A DNA stretch of 64,000 bases from Lactobacillus sp. PV034 (GCF_014522305.1 NZ_CP041982.1:439001-503000), one strand, 5' to 3'; counted from the first letter of the stretch, positions 23,944 to 35,735 are shown. Notes: a model not told the origin generated them from the letters alone. Numbers and translations: made by a program.

Positions 23944-24873
23944 TTAATTAGCCTCGTTTTCTTTTTTGTTTCTAGGAAAGAATTTATTGTAGTCACGTTG
24001 TAAATGTTGCATATTCACGTGAGTATAAATTTGAGTAGTAGAAATTGACTCATGTCCTAAAAGTTCTTGCACGCTACGTAAATCTGCTCCATTATTCAAA
24101 ATCTCTGTCGCAAAAGTATGACGTAACATATGAGGATGAACATTGGAGCCAATTCCAGCTTTAGCAAAAACCTTCTTCATAATATATTCTATTCCACGTC
24201 CGGTAAGTGAATTACCTTGCTCATTGAGAAAAACATAATGCAAATCTTGGTTTTGTCCTAATAAATTGGGACGACTATCTTTTAAATAAGCTAAAAGAGC
24301 AGCATTTGCTTGGCTTCCAAAAGGAACATACCGATCTTTATTGCCTTTACCATGAACTAAAATCATTTTTAAATCAAAATCTATTTGATCTAATTTCAAA
24401 TTACTAATCTCACTTAAACGCATCCCCGTTGCATAAAACAATTCGAATAATGCGCGATTTCTCAAAGATAGCTCATCATGGTCAAGTTGACTATCCAAAA
24501 CATTTCTAATTTCATTGGCATAAAAAAATTGCGGTAATTTTTTTTCACCAATTCTAACCGTAATTGCAACCATTGGATTATTGGTTACAAGGTTACGCTT
24601 ATTTAAATAACGATAAAAAGATCGTAAACTTGATGCTTTTCTTGCTTGCGTCGTACGTGACAATTTTTGTGAAGCCAAATTCTGAAGAAAAATCTCGACA
24701 TCTCTAGTTTGAATTTTATCCCAACCAGAAAAACCGCCATTTTTTTCAAAAAAGTTCTTCACTTGCCTTAAATCTCTTACGTAAGAATCAATTGTATTTT
24801 TACTATATCCACGCTCATTTTTTAAATAATCAATAAATTGATCCAAATACTGATCATTTTGATTAGTCCTCAA
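23944..24873 (-). CDS. xerC: tyrosine recombinase XerC
   Basis: A 309-residue tyrosine recombinase that with XerD resolves chromosome dimers at dif. The catalytic residues are Arg152 (ATGMRLSE), Lys176, His248 and Arg251 (HMLRHTF), His274 (GHES) and Tyr283 (QIYTH). Location between trmFO and hslV is the standard Firmicute xerC site, which excludes a phage integrase. The start is TTG, overlapping the trmFO stop by 4 bases. Confidence 0.94.
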   Translation of the reverse strand: MRTNQNDQYLDQFIDYLKNERGYSKNTIDSYVRDLRQVKNFFEKNGGFSGWDKIQTRDVEIFLQNLASQKLSRTTQARKASSLRSFYRYLNKRNLVTNNPMVAITVRIGEKKLPQFFYANEIRNVLDSQLDHDELSLRNRALFELFYATGMRLSEISNLKLDQIDFDLKMILVHGKGNKDRYVPFGSQANAALLAYLKDSRPNLLGQNQDLHYVFLNEQGNSLTGRGIEYIMKKVFAKAGIGSNVHPHMLRHTFATEILNNGADLRSVQELLGHESISTTQIYTHVNMQHLQRDYNKFFPRNKKENEAN

Positions 24874-26183
24874 TCAAGATCTTCCTTTTTAAATTCATCC
24901 AAATCGGCTAAAGCTTTCTTTGAAATCTCCAGATGTCTTTCCTGTTTATTTCTAACTTTATGATCTAATTTAGGAATCAAGGCATAAGAAGCATTCATTG
25001 GTTGAAAATGTTTAGCACTTGTAGAAGTAATGTAGTGTGCCATTGATCCAAGAGCCGTAGTCTTAGGAAAAGTTACAGTCGACTCACCTAAAGCAAGACG
25101 CGCAGCATTAATTCCAGCTACTAATCCTGAACCAGCACTTTCAACATAACCTTCTACGCCAGTCATTTGACCCGCAAAAAACAATCCCCTTTGTTTTCTT
25201 GCTTCATATGAAGGCTGCAAAACTTCTGGACTTGCAATATAAGTATTACGGTGCATTTTACCATAACGAACAAATTTTGCATTTTCCAAACCCGGAATCA
25301 TGGAGAAAACACGTTTTTGTTCACCATATTTTAAATGAGTTTGGAAACCAACTATATTATACATCGAAGCTGAAGCATTATCCTGTCTTAATTGGATCAC
25401 AGCATAAGGTTTTTTACCAGTTCGTGGATCTTCGAGTCCTACTGGTTTTAAAGGACCAAAGAGCATAGTCTTTTCACCACGTTGTGCCATTACTTCAATT
25501 GGCATACAGCCTTCAAAGACATTACTATTTTCAAAACCATGGAGTTCAGCCGTTTCTGCAGCAATTAGATTTTTATAAAAATTAAAAAATTCCTCTTTGC
25601 TCATGGGACAGTTTAAATAAGCGGCTTCTCCTTTATCATAACGAGATTTTTTATAAACAATGTCATAATTAATTGAATCAGCATCAACTATAGGAGCAGC
25701 AGCATCAAAGAAATGTAAAGAATCGGTACCACAAAAATTCTGAATTTGGGCTGCTAACTTTTCTGAAGTTAAAGGTCCAGTGGCAATAATTGTTATGCCT
25801 GTTTCTGGAATCTTCTCAATTTCTTCATCATGAATATGAACATTATCCAGTGAGTGTAAAGTTTTAGTAATTTGGGTCGAAAAGCGATCACGATCTACAG
25901 CCAATGCCCCACCAGCTGGAACGGCATTTTCATCAGCAGCTTGCATAATTAAAGAATCAAGTTGACGCATTTCCTCTTTTAATAGACCGACCGCGTTAGA
26001 AAGTTGGTTAGATCGCATAGAATTGGTACAAACTAATTCAGCAAAATTTCCGGTTTCGTGAGCAGGAGTTAATTTATGGGGACGCATTTCATATAGATCT
26101 ACCTCAATCCCACGTTTAGCTAATTGCCAAGCTGCTTCACTACCAGCTAAACCAGCACCAATGATAGTAACTTTCTCTGGCAT
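24870..26183 (-). CDS. trmFO: tRNA (uracil-54-C5)-methyltransferase, folate-dependent
   Basis: A 437-residue FAD enzyme that makes ribothymidine at tRNA position 54 using methylenetetrahydrofolate. The FAD site [14 protein letters not shown] is at residues 8-21, followed by the TrmFO stretch [22 protein letters not shown] seen here as [11 protein letters not shown] with the reactive Cys in [27 protein letters not shown] near the C-terminus is typical. It follows topA and precedes xerC. Confidence 0.96.
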   Translation of the reverse strand: MPEKVTIIGAGLAGSEAAWQLAKRGIEVDLYEMRPHKLTPAHETGNFAELVCTNSMRSNQLSNAVGLLKEEMRQLDSLIMQAADENAVPAGGALAVDRDRFSTQITKTLHSLDNVHIHDEEIEKIPETGITIIATGPLTSEKLAAQIQNFCGTDSLHFFDAAAPIVDADSINYDIVYKKSRYDKGEAAYLNCPMSKEEFFNFYKNLIAAETAELHGFENSNVFEGCMPIEVMAQRGEKTMLFGPLKPVGLEDPRTGKKPYAVIQLRQDNASASMYNIVGFQTHLKYGEQKRVFSMIPGLENAKFVRYGKMHRNTYIASPEVLQPSYEARKQRGLFFAGQMTGVEGYVESAGSGLVAGINAARLALGESTVTFPKTTALGSMAHYITSTSAKHFQPMNASYALIPKLDHKVRNKQERHLEISKKALADLDEFKKEDLD

Positions 26184-26222
26184 ATTTTTACCTCTCTTAT
26201 AATTTATAAACTAATATATAAA

Positions 26223-26263
26223 AATAATATCATCAAACTTTTAAAAAGTAAGATGATATTATT
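26223..26263 (-). terminator. probable terminator between topA and trmFO
   Basis: AATAATATCATC (26223-26234) and GATGATATTATT (26252-26263) are perfect 12-base inverted copies with a 17-base loop. The stem is AT-rich and the following U tract is interrupted by A, so termination may be partial. Confidence 0.55.
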
Positions 26264-26288
26264 TAACTTTTTAAATTCTTAAATAAAA

Positions 26289-28373
26289 TTAATTTTCATC
26301 TTGGTCTTCACGATAATCCCCATTTGGACAAAGTACAACTAGACCCTTTTTCGTCTTCTTTTGAACCAAATAATGGCCATCATTAGGGCAATTACGCCCA
26401 ATTGGTTGATCCCAAGAAACAAAATCACATTCTGGATAGCGAGAGCAACCATAGAACTTTCTATTTTTCTTAGATTTTTTCTCTATAATTTCACCTTTGC
26501 CACACTTTGGACATTTAACTCCAACTTTTTTGACAATCGGTTTGGTATTACGACAATCTGGGAAACGAGAACAAGCATAAAACTTACCATATCTTCCCAT
26601 TTTAATTACCATCGGTGCTCCACAAATATCGCAATTAAAGCCAGCTGGTTCATCTTTAATTTGCACCTTTTCAATTTGTTCATCAGCTTTCTTAAGCTCT
26701 TGAGAAAATGGTTTATAATATTCATCAACTACTTTTACCCAATTTTTTTGACCTTCTTCAACATTATCGAGGTCATCTTCTAATTGTGCAGTAAAATCAA
26801 CATTCACAATATCAGGGAAAAACTTTTCAATTAATTGATCAACTATTTCACCCAACTCAGTTGGAACAATTGATCGGCCCTCAAGTTTAACATAGTATCG
26901 ACGTTGAATTGTATCAATTGTTGGCGCATAAGTTGAAGGGCGTCCCACCCCATTTGCTTCTAATGCGTGAACTAAACTAGCTTCGGTATATCTTGCTGGT
27001 GGCTGGGTAAAGTGCTGGCGATCATCTGTTTTAGATAATTTAACCTTATCGCCTTCTTGAAGGTCGGGTAATTCTTTATTCTTTTCCTTCTCATTATCAT
27101 AAACTTTAGTGAAACCAGCAAATTTCATTTTTGAACCATTTGTGCGGAAAGTCACACCATTTTGTTCAATATCAGCTCTAACAGTATCATAAACTGCTGG
27201 TGTCATTTGACTAGCAACAAATCGTGACCAAATTAAATTATATAAGCGATATTCTTCTGGTGTAAGATATTCTTTAATTGATTCAGGCGTTCTAAATGCT
27301 GATGTTGGACGAATTGCTTCGTGGGCATCTTGAGCTTCAGCATCATTTTTAAAGTTTTGTGGCTTCATTGAAGCATAGCTTTCACCATACTTTTCATGAA
27401 TAAATTTTGAAGCTTCGTGACGAGCAACATTGGCAATTCTTTTTGAATCAGTACGCATATAAGTGATTAATCCAACTGATCCTTTTCCCAAATTAACTCC
27501 TTCATAAAGAGATTGCGCAATTCTCATTGTGCGACGAGTACGATAACCTAACCGCTTATTTGCCTCTTGTTGCATAGTTGAAGTTGTAAACGGTGCAGCT
27601 GGATTACGACGACGTTCTTTCTTTACTACTTTTGTTACTTCAAAGTCTTGCTTTTTATCAATTTTAGATAAAACTTCTTTTACAGCATCATTATTTGGCA
27701 AATCCGTCTTTTTACCATTAAGGCCATAAAAACTGCCAGTAAATTTTTTGCGACTCTTGGTAAAATCCGCATCAATCGTCCAATATTCTTCAGGCTTAAA
27801 GTTTTTAATTTCTTTTTCTCGATCAATTACTAACTTTAAAGCAACTGATTGAACACGACCTGCTGAAAGTCCTTTTTTAACTTTAGCCCATAAAATTGGT
27901 GATAAAGAATACCCAACTAAACGGTCTAATACTCGTCGAGCTTGCTGGGCATCAACAATATCCATGTCAATTGAACGAGGATGTTTAAAGGCATTTTTAA
28001 CAGCGTCTTTAGTAATTTCATTAAATGCAACCCGATTATTTTCTTTGGGATCAAGATCAAGTGCATGAGCAACATGCCAGGCAATTGCTTCTCCTTCTCG
28101 ATCCGGGTCAGATGCAAGATAAACATATTTAGACTTTTTAGCTTCTTTTTTTAATTCCTTGATTGTTTCGCCTTTACCACGAATTGAGATATATTTAGGT
28201 TCATAATCTTTGTCAATATTAACTCCCATTTGCGATTTAGGGAGATCACGAATATGTCCCTTAGATGCAATCACATGGTAATTACTACCTAAATATTTTT
28301 CAATTGTTTTAGCTTTGTGAGGTGATTCGACGATTACTAAATTTTTCTTTTTTTTGTTTTTAGTAGCAGGCAT
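26289..28373 (-). CDS. topA: DNA topoisomerase I
   Basis: A 694-residue type IA topoisomerase that relaxes negative supercoils. The TOPRIM segment begins at about residue 11 ([18 protein letters not shown]) with [12 protein letters not shown], and the catalytic Tyr is in [10 protein letters not shown] (about 305). The C-terminus has two four-Cys zinc ribbons (CDIC...CSRFPDC and CPKC...CSRYPEC) and a third degraded one (CPNDG...CPNGD) with half its cysteines. AGGAAGGGG precedes the ATG. Confidence 0.97.
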   Translation of the reverse strand: MPATKNKKKKNLVIVESPHKAKTIEKYLGSNYHVIASKGHIRDLPKSQMGVNIDKDYEPKYISIRGKGETIKELKKEAKKSKYVYLASDPDREGEAIAWHVAHALDLDPKENNRVAFNEITKDAVKNAFKHPRSIDMDIVDAQQARRVLDRLVGYSLSPILWAKVKKGLSAGRVQSVALKLVIDREKEIKNFKPEEYWTIDADFTKSRKKFTGSFYGLNGKKTDLPNNDAVKEVLSKIDKKQDFEVTKVVKKERRRNPAAPFTTSTMQQEANKRLGYRTRRTMRIAQSLYEGVNLGKGSVGLITYMRTDSKRIANVARHEASKFIHEKYGESYASMKPQNFKNDAEAQDAHEAIRPTSAFRTPESIKEYLTPEEYRLYNLIWSRFVASQMTPAVYDTVRADIEQNGVTFRTNGSKMKFAGFTKVYDNEKEKNKELPDLQEGDKVKLSKTDDRQHFTQPPARYTEASLVHALEANGVGRPSTYAPTIDTIQRRYYVKLEGRSIVPTELGEIVDQLIEKFFPDIVNVDFTAQLEDDLDNVEEGQKNWVKVVDEYYKPFSQELKKADEQIEKVQIKDEPAGFNCDICGAPMVIKMGRYGKFYACSRFPDCRNTKPIVKKVGVKCPKCGKGEIIEKKSKKNRKFYGCSRYPECDFVSWDQPIGRNCPNDGHYLVQKKTKKGLVVLCPNGDYREDQDEN

Positions 28374-28435
28374 AAGATGCCCCTTCCTATTTTTTCTTTC
28401 AAAGTCTAAATTACCAGAAAATGTCCCGCTGTCAA

Positions 28436-29284
28436 CTAAAGCGTTGTTAATAAGTCTTCTTTTAAAATTGGGTAAGCCCCAGCAGCAATCAAAGCATTAG
28501 GCCCCTCTGATAAAGGACTCGAAACTGGTCCAGGGACTGCAAAAATATTACGATTTGCCTCTAAAGCATAATTTGCTGTGATTAGTGATCCCGACTTTTT
28601 CTTAGCCTCAGTTACAATTACGTTTTCACATAGACCTGCCAAAATCCGATTTCGTTCAACAAAACGAAATGGTAATGGTGGAGTATCGGGTAAGTATTCA
28701 CTGATAACCAAACCATTTTTCATTATTTCTTGTTGTAAATTTTGATTGGATTGCGGATAAAAATAATTTAAACCATTTCCAATTACAGCAATCGTTTTTC
28801 CATTATTTGCTAAAGTTTCTCGATGTGCAATTCCATCCACACCACGCGCTAGCCCACTTGCTATCACAACATCTTGCTTAACTAACTCGGGTACCAATTG
28901 TTTTAAAATATAGGAACTATATTTGCTAGGATAACGAGATCCAACAATGACCGTGATTTTTTTCTTTAAAAGTCTTATATTTCCTCGCGCAAATAAAACA
29001 ATTGGAGGATTGTAAATTTCTCTTAATTGCTCTGGATAAAGTTGATCAAAAAAAGTAATAACTTCACACTGAAATAAAATTCTTTCAACACATTGATTCA
29101 ATTGCACATTTTTCATTGCATGGAAAACTTTATTGCATAGCTCTGATGATAACCCCAACTCTTGAATTAAGTCAAAAGTTATTTCTTGTTGTTGAAACCC
29201 TAATTTCTGAATAATCTCTTGCCGATTACGCGCCGTAATCCCCTTTTCTAGTTTTAGTCGTAAGCAAAATTCTTTTTGATTCAT
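28436..29284 (-). CDS. dprA: DNA processing protein DprA
   Basis: A 282-residue DprA/Smf protein that loads RecA on incoming single-stranded DNA during transformation. The Rossmann core runs from [12 protein letters not shown] through [12 protein letters not shown] to [12 protein letters not shown]. The ATG at 29284 is chosen because a perfect GGAGG lies 8 bases upstream; the in-frame ATG at 29299 is part of that ribosome binding region. There is no C-terminal winged-helix extension. The Shine-Dalgarno is in a perfect hairpin (29286-29328). Confidence 0.94.
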   Translation of the reverse strand: MNQKEFCLRLKLEKGITARNRQEIIQKLGFQQQEITFDLIQELGLSSELCNKVFHAMKNVQLNQCVERILFQCEVITFFDQLYPEQLREIYNPPIVLFARGNIRLLKKKITVIVGSRYPSKYSSYILKQLVPELVKQDVVIASGLARGVDGIAHRETLANNGKTIAVIGNGLNYFYPQSNQNLQQEIMKNGLVISEYLPDTPPLPFRFVERNRILAGLCENVIVTEAKKKSGSLITANYALEANRNIFAVPGPVSSPLSEGPNALIAAGAYPILKEDLLTTL

Positions 29285-29285
29285 T

Positions 29286-29328
29286 AAAATAACCTCCAAT
29301 ATTCATTACGAAATTAAGAGGTTATTTT
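29286..29328 (-). promoter_or_regulatory. hairpin hiding the dprA ribosome binding site
   Basis: AAAATAACCTC (29286-29296) and GAGGTTATTTT (29318-29328) are perfect 11-base inverted copies. In the mRNA the 3' arm contains most of the dprA GGAGG and ends next to the start codon. The 5' arm starts about 10 bases after the rnhB stop. It could repress dprA translation or act as a terminator for rbgA-rnhB. Confidence 0.6.
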
Positions 29329-29337
29329 TTCTATCTT

Positions 29338-30093
29338 TTACTGGAAGTAATCACTTACAGGAGCAAAAGAACGCCGATGGATGGGGGTAGGTCCGTACTT
29401 CTTTAAAGCTGCAAGATGTTCTGCTGTTCCATAGCCGGCATTATTATGAAAGCCATATTCAGGGTATTTTTCTCCATAGGCATCCATTAAACTGTCTCGA
29501 AAAACTTTAGCCACAATACTTGCTGCCGCAATTGAATTGGATTTGGCATCCCCCTTGATTAATTCAATTTGAGGAATATCAATAGGTACATTCATTGCAT
29601 CCACTAATAAAGCTGCGGGTTTAACTTGTAATCCTTCAACTGCCCGTGCCATTGCTACACGATCAGCTTCATAGATATTTATTTGATCAATTAAATCATT
29701 GTTAGCTAAACCAATACTTACAGCAACTGCCTGCTGCAATATTTTTGGAAAAAGTGCTAAACGTTTTTGCGGACTTAGTTTTTTAGAATCATTGACATCA
29801 ACTAAGTTAAAATCTTGATCGATTATAACTGCTGCCGTAACGACTGGTCCTGCCAGCGGTCCACGGCCCACTTCATCTACTCCTGCAACAAGCTGATTCT
29901 TTTGCCAAAATTCTTGTTCATAACTGAATCTCTTTTTAAAAGCGGCAAGCTTTTCTCTGCGACGCACTTGCTCTTTTTCAAAGCTTTGGATTAAAGTTTG
30001 CACACCTTTACGCGGATCCTTCTTTAATTGGACTAATTGGTCGTCACTTAAATTTTGATTTGCTAGTAATTCTTTTATTTCTTTAATTGTCAT
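29338..30093 (-). CDS. rnhB: ribonuclease HII
   Basis: A 251-residue RNase HII that nicks at ribonucleotides in DNA. The active site motifs are [15 protein letters not shown] (Asp, Glu), [17 protein letters not shown] and [18 protein letters not shown] with the remaining acidic residues. An N-terminal extension of about 70 residues is normal for Firmicute RnhB. It overlaps rbgA by 4 bases (ATGA). Confidence 0.96.
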   Translation of the reverse strand: MTIKEIKELLANQNLSDDQLVQLKKDPRKGVQTLIQSFEKEQVRRREKLAAFKKRFSYEQEFWQKNQLVAGVDEVGRGPLAGPVVTAAVIIDQDFNLVDVNDSKKLSPQKRLALFPKILQQAVAVSIGLANNDLIDQINIYEADRVAMARAVEGLQVKPAALLVDAMNVPIDIPQIELIKGDAKSNSIAAASIVAKVFRDSLMDAYGEKYPEYGFHNNAGYGTAEHLAALKKYGPTPIHRRSFAPVSDYFQ

Positions 30094-30929
30094 CGTAAAT
30101 CAAAGGTTATCCTTCCAATTTTACCCTTGCGTAATCGTTGTAACATAAAAATAGCAAAACGATCATAGTCATCTCTCATCCCATATTTTTGGGTCATTTC
30201 CAAAAGAATATCAGCATCGGATAACGTTTCTATTTGTTCTTTAGTAATTCGAGAAAATTTAAATAAGTCATTGAAATAATGTTCTTTTAAAAATCTAATC
30301 ACAAATAAAGCTACATCATCTGCATGAAAAATATCTTCTTTAATTGCACCACAAGCAGCTAGTTTATAACCAACGGTTTGATCTTCAAACTTAGGCCATA
30401 AAATACCAGGTGTGTCTAAAATTTGAATATTAGTTTTAGTTTTTAACCAAGTTTGTCCTTTTGTTACACCGGGTTTATCCCCTACAATCGCAGCATTGCG
30501 GCCAACCAAACGATTAATAATCGTAGATTTTCCACAATTTGGAATTCCTGCAAGAGCCACACGGATAATAGGATTAGCTGCTCCTTTAGCGATCAATTTG
30601 TCGTTTTTTTCTTTTCCAGCAAGTTTAATTAACTTTATTAAAGCACTCATATTGGTATTATGCTGAGCATCCATCGAAATAACAAAACTACCTTCTTTTT
30701 GAAAGTAATGGGTCCATAATTTAGTCTGAATTGGATCTGCCAAATCACACTTATTTAATACCACAATATGTGGCTTTTTTTGAACTAACTTGCCAATCAT
30801 TGGATTACGAGATGAAACAGGTAATCTTGCATCTAAAACTTCAATTAGGACATCAATTAAATCAAGATTGTCTTCAAGTTGATTTTTTGCCTTATTCATA
30901 TGTCCTGGATACCACTGAATAGTTGCCAT
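30090..30929 (-). CDS. rbgA: ribosome biogenesis GTPase RbgA (YlqF)
   Basis: A 279-residue circularly permuted GTPase needed for late 50S assembly. The start [14 protein letters not shown] is diagnostic. The G motifs occur in permuted order: G4 NKCDLAD (about 59), then G1 GIPNCGKST (about 129-137) and G3 DTPG (about 173). The C-terminal domain contacts 23S rRNA. It is followed by rnhB and dprA in one cluster, as in many lactobacilli. Confidence 0.96.
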   Translation of the reverse strand: MATIQWYPGHMNKAKNQLEDNLDLIDVLIEVLDARLPVSSRNPMIGKLVQKKPHIVVLNKCDLADPIQTKLWTHYFQKEGSFVISMDAQHNTNMSALIKLIKLAGKEKNDKLIAKGAANPIIRVALAGIPNCGKSTIINRLVGRNAAIVGDKPGVTKGQTWLKTKTNIQILDTPGILWPKFEDQTVGYKLAACGAIKEDIFHADDVALFVIRFLKEHYFNDLFKFSRITKEQIETLSDADILLEMTQKYGMRDDYDRFAIFMLQRLRKGKIGRITFDLR

Positions 30930-30942
30930 AAAATCTCCTTCT

Positions 30943-32364
30943 TTAATAGTTTAAACTCAGCGCTTTTTTAAGAGCTGGATTATCGTTTTGTAATTTTTGA
31001 CCGGCAGTAAAGTACAACTCTTGCTCAGTATTTTGGTTAACTTCACCTGTTGCTGGAAGGCTATTAGCCTTTTGAAAAGCGATTACAGCTTGTTTTGTTT
31101 GTTCATCAAAAATTCCCGTTAAATGATCAGTTAAAAAGCCTAATCCCTCTAAATATTGTTGTAGAATCACAATATCAAGACCTGTCATAATTTCTTTTAG
31201 CGTTGTCTTAGTATGAAATAATGATAAATTAGCCAGCGGTGAAGGTTTTACGTAATATGTCGGTTTAAGTCCTTGATGATTGATCCAATTACCATTGGGT
31301 GTAAGCCATTTAGCTACTGTATATTTATATTCTGTCTGCTGACTTGTCCCTACTTCTTGTACAGTTCCTTTACCATAAGTAGTTTGACCCACTGTGACAG
31401 CACGTTTATTTTGAACCAGAGCTGCTGTAAAAATTTCACTTGCACTGGCCGTATTCTTATTAATCAAAATAATCGGTTTTAGCTGTGTCTTATAACCACC
31501 AGCTAACTTTTTACTTGACTTGATTACTTGTTTTTCTTGACGGCTTTGATATTGCATTAGCGTTTTGCCATTAGGAACAAAATATGCCGCACAAGTCAAA
31601 GCATCACTCATTACACCACCAGGATTATCTTGAAGATCAATAATTAGTTTAGGCGTTTTTTGAGGATTGATTTTTTTAAGAGTAGCTTTTAAATCTTTGG
31701 CAGTATTACTGTCAAATTGGCTTATTGTAATTATTGTAGCCTTGCCTTGAGTTCGCACACTAAGCATTGACTGCTTCAAACTAGTACGCTTTAAAGTGAC
31801 TTTAAATACACGATTGTCCCGTTTTAGCTGGAGAGTGACTTTTGAGCCATTTTTACCGCGAACTTTTTCGACAACTTGATCCAAGTGATCTGGAGAAACT
31901 TGGTAATCATTAACTTTAATTAACTGATCACCTGGTTTAATGTTACTTTTAGCCGCCGGTGAATCTCTAACTAAAGAATCAACTAAAACCTTACCATCAG
32001 CTATCTTCATCTGGATGCCCACACCACTATAACTAGATCCTTCGAGCACATTATTAACATCAGTTTGATTTTGTCCAGTTAATTGAAGTGAATATGGATC
32101 ATTTAAACTATTAAGCATCCCCTTGATTGCACCGTCTTGCAAAGTTTTTGAGGGGATTTTTTTAAAGTAGTTGGCTTGTAACTGGTAATACATTTTTTCA
32201 ACAGGAGCTAGGGGAGAATGTTGCTGTTGATATGACATATAAGCGAACGTTCCCCCAGCACCAATTCCCAAGCTAACTAAACTGGTCAATACAAATTGAA
32301 CTTTTCTATTAGGCTGTTTAACTTTTTTGGAATTAGCTGAAGTTTGTATTTCCTCGTCTTTCAT
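30943..32364 (-). CDS. S41 family C-terminal processing peptidase with peptidoglycan-binding domain
   Basis: About 473 residues: a cytoplasmic tail, one membrane anchor (FVLTSLVSLGIGAGGTFAYM), a PDZ domain (GVGIQMKIADGKVLV onward), the S41 core and a C-terminal PG_binding_1 domain (LQQYLEGLGFLTDHLTGIFD). The catalytic Ser is in NTASASEIF and the Lys in TYGKGTVQ. It should cleave extracytoplasmic proteins near the wall. The ATG at 32364 is preferred over an upstream TTG that overlaps its own GAGG site. Confidence 0.93.
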   Translation of the reverse strand: MKDEEIQTSANSKKVKQPNRKVQFVLTSLVSLGIGAGGTFAYMSYQQQHSPLAPVEKMYYQLQANYFKKIPSKTLQDGAIKGMLNSLNDPYSLQLTGQNQTDVNNVLEGSSYSGVGIQMKIADGKVLVDSLVRDSPAAKSNIKPGDQLIKVNDYQVSPDHLDQVVEKVRGKNGSKVTLQLKRDNRVFKVTLKRTSLKQSMLSVRTQGKATIITISQFDSNTAKDLKATLKKINPQKTPKLIIDLQDNPGGVMSDALTCAAYFVPNGKTLMQYQSRQEKQVIKSSKKLAGGYKTQLKPIILINKNTASASEIFTAALVQNKRAVTVGQTTYGKGTVQEVGTSQQTEYKYTVAKWLTPNGNWINHQGLKPTYYVKPSPLANLSLFHTKTTLKEIMTGLDIVILQQYLEGLGFLTDHLTGIFDEQTKQAVIAFQKANSLPATGEVNQNTEQELYFTAGQKLQNDNPALKKALSLNY

Positions 32365-32379
32365 TAACTGCCTCAAATT

Positions 32380-32613
32380 CTATTTATTATGCATATGTTC
32401 AACGTAAGATTGGTAAGCATCATCAAAAATACTCATACTTGGTAAATATCCCGCATTAAGTTCTAAATATTCCGAAATCTTATCATAATTCTCTTCATGC
32501 TTAGGAAATTGCGCATCGTGCTGCGCATTATTTGCAAATTGAGCAATTTCATCTTGAGAATCAGGATTACGTTGTGTCATTAGAAATTGATAAAAACTTT
32601 CTCTATATGCCAT
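32380..32613 (-). CDS. YozE family SAM-like protein
   Basis: A 77-residue protein with the YozE signature at its start ([23 protein letters not shown]) given here as [14 protein letters not shown], and a compact helical SAM-like fold ending [26 protein letters not shown] precedes the ATG. It lies between degV and the S41 peptidase. Its molecular role is not known. Confidence 0.88.
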   Translation of the reverse strand: MAYRESFYQFLMTQRNPDSQDEIAQFANNAQHDAQFPKHEENYDKISEYLELNAGYLPSMSIFDDAYQSYVEHMHNK

Positions 32614-32621
32614 TAAATCAC

Positions 32622-33476
32622 CTATTTATCGAGATAATACAAAATTGCATAAGCACCATTTCCAGAGTGAGTAGCAATAATCGGACTTGTTTGTTGAACC
32701 AAAACATTAATATCAGGATTTATTTCTTTAATTTTTTCAGCGAGTTCTTCACACTCTTCTGGTGTATTTACGTAAGAGATGCCAACTTCCTTAATTTCAT
32801 GTTTGTGTTCTCTAATATCTTTTAATACACGACGATCAAAATTCTTGGAGAATTTCTTACCTCTTCCTTTCTTCGAGATTTCTAACTCTCCCTTAATCAT
32901 AGTTAAGGCAATGCGAATATTCAAAAGAGTCGCAATTTTACCTGCAAGTGGCCCTAAACGCCCACCTTTGATAATATTATCAAGATTTACAACCATCATC
33001 TCTAGAACTTGATTATCACGAATTTTTTCTACATGAGCAATAATTTCAGCCATTGATTTTCCCATTTGGGCATCTTTGGTAGCAGCTAAAACTTGAAAAC
33101 CTTCAGCCCGATCAGTTAATTGAGAATCAATAATTTTGATTTGTTGTTCTTTACCAATTAATTGGCTAGCTTGACGAGCTGCTTCAATTGTTCCACTTAA
33201 AGAGCGAGCTAAGAAGATACCAATTACTTCACTTCCATCTGCTGTTAACTCCTTAAAAATCTCTTCAAATTTTCCAAGTGCAGGCTGACTTGTTTTGGGT
33301 AAATTTTTAGCTTCATTCATCTTTTTAACAAATTCTGCACGTGAAATATCTTCCCCATCAACGTAATTATGTCCGTCAATTGTAATTGTTAAAGGAACGA
33401 CTGTGATATCGTATTTCTTAATTTCTTCACTTGTCAATTGAACTGATGAATCTGTAACTACTTTAATTTTTGCCAT
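32622..33476 (-). CDS. DegV family fatty acid-binding protein
   Basis: About 284 residues. DegV/FakB-type proteins bind a fatty acid, and some present it to a fatty acid kinase. The family start [13 protein letters not shown], the TSQPALGKF stretch, and the [14 protein letters not shown] and GGRLG motifs are visible. The ATG at 33476 is supported by GAAGG 7 bases upstream; a longer frame exists but lacks a ribosome binding site. It is divergent from the hemolysin III gene. Confidence 0.92.
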   Translation of the reverse strand: MAKIKVVTDSSVQLTSEEIKKYDITVVPLTITIDGHNYVDGEDISRAEFVKKMNEAKNLPKTSQPALGKFEEIFKELTADGSEVIGIFLARSLSGTIEAARQASQLIGKEQQIKIIDSQLTDRAEGFQVLAATKDAQMGKSMAEIIAHVEKIRDNQVLEMMVVNLDNIIKGGRLGPLAGKIATLLNIRIALTMIKGELEISKKGRGKKFSKNFDRRVLKDIREHKHEIKEVGISYVNTPEECEELAEKIKEINPDINVLVQQTSPIIATHSGNGAYAILYYLDK

Positions 33477-33602
33477 CTTTTGACCTTCATTTCTTAACTG
33501 TAAAATTTGCAACTAATTATTAATTGTTATGTTAGAATTTAGCTAATACTTTAAACAAGTATAACAAAAATTTAAACGTCAGTTAAAAGGAAATCAAATT
33601 TT

Positions 33603-34268
33603 ATGTCACTTAAACATCTTTTTAAAGAATCTAACCAACGCTCAAAAACCTATTATATTTTAGATAATATATTTAGTGCAGTTACACATGGTATTGGTTT
33701 TAGTCTTGCAATTGCCGGATTAGTGATTCTAATTGTAAAAGCAGCCCAAACCGGAAGTGCTATCCGTATCGTCTCTTTTACTCTCTATGGTGCAAGCTTA
33801 GTCTTACTTTATTTATTTTCTACCCTTTACCATAGCCTTATATTTACTCGTGCTAATAAAGTATTTCAGATCTTTGACCATTCATCCATTTTCATTTTGA
33901 TTGTTGGTTCATATATGCCTTATACCCTTGTTACGATTGGTGGCAAAAAAGGTTGGTGGATGTTTGGTTTGATTTTAGCAATGGCAATCATTGGAATTTT
34001 ATATTATATCCTTATTCCAGGTAACCATGTAATTGTTAATACTATTATCTATATCGGAATGGGCTGGCTAGTTGTTATTGCACTTAATACTCTCTACTTA
34101 GCTTTAGGGAAAATTGGATTTTGGCTCTTAGTTTTGGGTGGAGTCTCTTATACCATTGGTGCCATCCTCTATTGCTTAAGAAGAATCCCCTTTATTCATG
34201 TAATCTGGCACTTATTTGTAATGCTGGGTTCCATCTTAATGTACTTTTCAATCTTACTTTATGTGTAA
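33603..34268 (+). CDS. hemolysin III family membrane protein
   Basis: A 221-residue protein with seven hydrophobic segments of the PAQR/YqfA type. Conserved residues of the family are present: SAVTHGIGF near residue 25, STLYHSL (Ser and His) near 78, FDHSSIFILI and the C-terminal HVIWHLFVMLGS. These His and Asp residues form a metal site in relatives. The haemolysin name is historical; its role here is unknown. AAAGG is 12 bases before ATG. Confidence 0.9.
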   Translation: MSLKHLFKESNQRSKTYYILDNIFSAVTHGIGFSLAIAGLVILIVKAAQTGSAIRIVSFTLYGASLVLLYLFSTLYHSLIFTRANKVFQIFDHSSIFILIVGSYMPYTLVTIGGKKGWWMFGLILAMAIIGILYYILIPGNHVIVNTIIYIGMGWLVVIALNTLYLALGKIGFWLLVLGGVSYTIGAILYCLRRIPFIHVIWHLFVMLGSILMYFSILLYV

Positions 34269-34301
34269 AAAAGATCACTGCCAGAAACAGTGATCTTTTT
34301 T
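34267..34301. terminator. bidirectional terminator between hemolysin III and cca genes
   Basis: AAAAAGATCACTG (34268-34280) and CAGTGATCTTTTT (34288-34300) form a perfect stem with a 7-base loop, next to the stop codons of two convergent genes. Confidence 0.92.
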
Positions 34302-35505
34302 ATTCATGATTAATGGTTTCAGTTAAAAATTGGCTAATCTCTTTTTGCTCGTTGGCCAATTCTCCTTCTACAATTTTCTCTTTAATTTTCTCTAAAATCT
34401 CTCCAACTTGTGGGCCTGCAGGAATCCCATTTTTTAATAAGAAACTACCATTAATTACTAAATCGCTATTCTCTTTAATTGGTAAAGCTTCATAACGATC
34501 AATCAAAGCTTGCCCATTAATTGGCTGCCCCAAAATATGAGCTAAATCAATGGCGGATGCAATAGTTGCTACATTAACTTTAAATAGATCATAATTAGTT
34601 GGATCTTGTGCCGAAATTAAGTCAAAAAATTCTACTGTACTTGCTACTTGTCTTTCTAGAGCATTAGAATTCTTCCACATTCTCATAAAATGAGCAATTT
34701 TATCATCAGGAATTTTAAGGAGAATAATCATTAAAGCCCACAAATTTGCTTCAGTCGATGGGGCAAAATTTAGTTTTGGGAAAATCGCCAAGGCATCGTT
34801 TTTACCAGCAAAGCCTGGAACATGTTCTGCTAAGCCAGTATCCAAAAATACTTGAAATGCCTCTCTACTTCCTGGCCCAATCCCCATTTTAACGAATTCA
34901 TCACGAATACGTTCAACTGAAATTTTAGCTAATAATTCATGATTATCTTCAATTGCTTTACGTGTCAATGGATCTAAGTCAAACTCTAACTGACTCATAA
35001 ATCTCACAGCACGCATCATACGAAGTGCATCTTCATGAAATCTATTTTCTGCTTTGCCAACGGCCTTAATTTTGTGTCGTTGCAAATCCTCTAAACCGTT
35101 AAAATGATCAATTATATTGCCCTCGGTATCCATTGCAAGAGCATTAATTGTAAAATCTCTTCTTTTTAAATCTTCGCTCAAATTTTGAACAAAAGTTACA
35201 TGATCTGGCCGGCGAAAATCCTGATAACCAGATTCAGTTCTAAAAGTAGTAATTTCATAACTTTCATTACCCTGCAGTACTGTTACGGTTCCATGTTGAA
35301 TTCCTGTATCAATCGTTTTTTTGAAAATATTTTTTATTTCTTCTGGGTAAGCACTCGTTGCGATATCAATATCATGAATATGTCGCCCTAAAAGCAGATC
35401 ACGAACGCTTCCACCAACAAAATAAGCTTCAAAACCATTATTATTTATTTCTTCTAATACAGGTAGCGCTTTAGTAAAGATATCAGGTAATTCAGTAATT
35501 TTCAT
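34300..35505 (-). CDS. cca: CCA tRNA nucleotidyltransferase
   Basis: A 401-residue class II nucleotidyltransferase that adds or repairs the CCA tail of tRNAs. The head domain has [20 protein letters not shown] (with the DxD metal pair), followed by [10 protein letters not shown] and RMMRAVRF; the HD-free C-terminal body is typical of Firmicute enzymes. GAGG lies 5 bases before the ATG. The region 35506-35735 upstream holds an imperfect inverted repeat at 35537-35565 and the TPR-gene terminator, otherwise nothing recognised. Confidence 0.96.
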   Translation of the reverse strand: MKITELPDIFTKALPVLEEINNNGFEAYFVGGSVRDLLLGRHIHDIDIATSAYPEEIKNIFKKTIDTGIQHGTVTVLQGNESYEITTFRTESGYQDFRRPDHVTFVQNLSEDLKRRDFTINALAMDTEGNIIDHFNGLEDLQRHKIKAVGKAENRFHEDALRMMRAVRFMSQLEFDLDPLTRKAIEDNHELLAKISVERIRDEFVKMGIGPGSREAFQVFLDTGLAEHVPGFAGKNDALAIFPKLNFAPSTEANLWALMIILLKIPDDKIAHFMRMWKNSNALERQVASTVEFFDLISAQDPTNYDLFKVNVATIASAIDLAHILGQPINGQALIDRYEALPIKENSDLVINGSFLLKNGIPAGPQVGEILEKIKEKIVEGELANEQKEISQFLTETINHE

Positions 35506-35536
35506 AGTTACCTCGTTTTTCTATTATCATAATTTA

Positions 35537-35565
35537 TTAACAACTTGTGGTCATGAGTTTGTTAA
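35537..35565. repeat. imperfect inverted repeat upstream of cca
   Basis: TTAACAACT (35537-35545) and AGTTTGTTAA (35556-35565) are inverted copies with one extra base, 32-60 bases upstream of the cca start. It could be an operator; no regulator is indicated. Confidence 0.35.
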
Positions 35566-35698
35566 TTATGTTCGAAAAAATCAGTGTATTTTACACTTAA
35601 AATGAACCTTACTATTCTATTATAAACTATTTCATTTTTAACTGTATCCCAAAATATCACTACTTAACGATTCAATACCCATTTATATTACACAAAAA

Positions 35699-35728
35699 TA
35701 CATGATCCGCTAATAAAAGGACCATGTA
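35699..35728 (-). terminator. terminator after the TPR gene
   Basis: TACATGATCC (35699-35708) and GGACCATGTA (35719-35728) pair with one internal mismatch; a U5 run follows on the minus strand. Confidence 0.8.
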
Positions 35729-35735
35729 TGGAAGT

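Noticed and set aside
23943..23996. Extended N-terminus for HslV
   Set aside because: HslV needs Thr directly after the initiator Met; the extension overlaps xerC and has no role.
23944..24873. xerC (and xerD) as phage or island integrases
   Set aside because: Both lie in conserved housekeeping contexts, have standard lengths, and no phage genes or att-like repeats are nearby.
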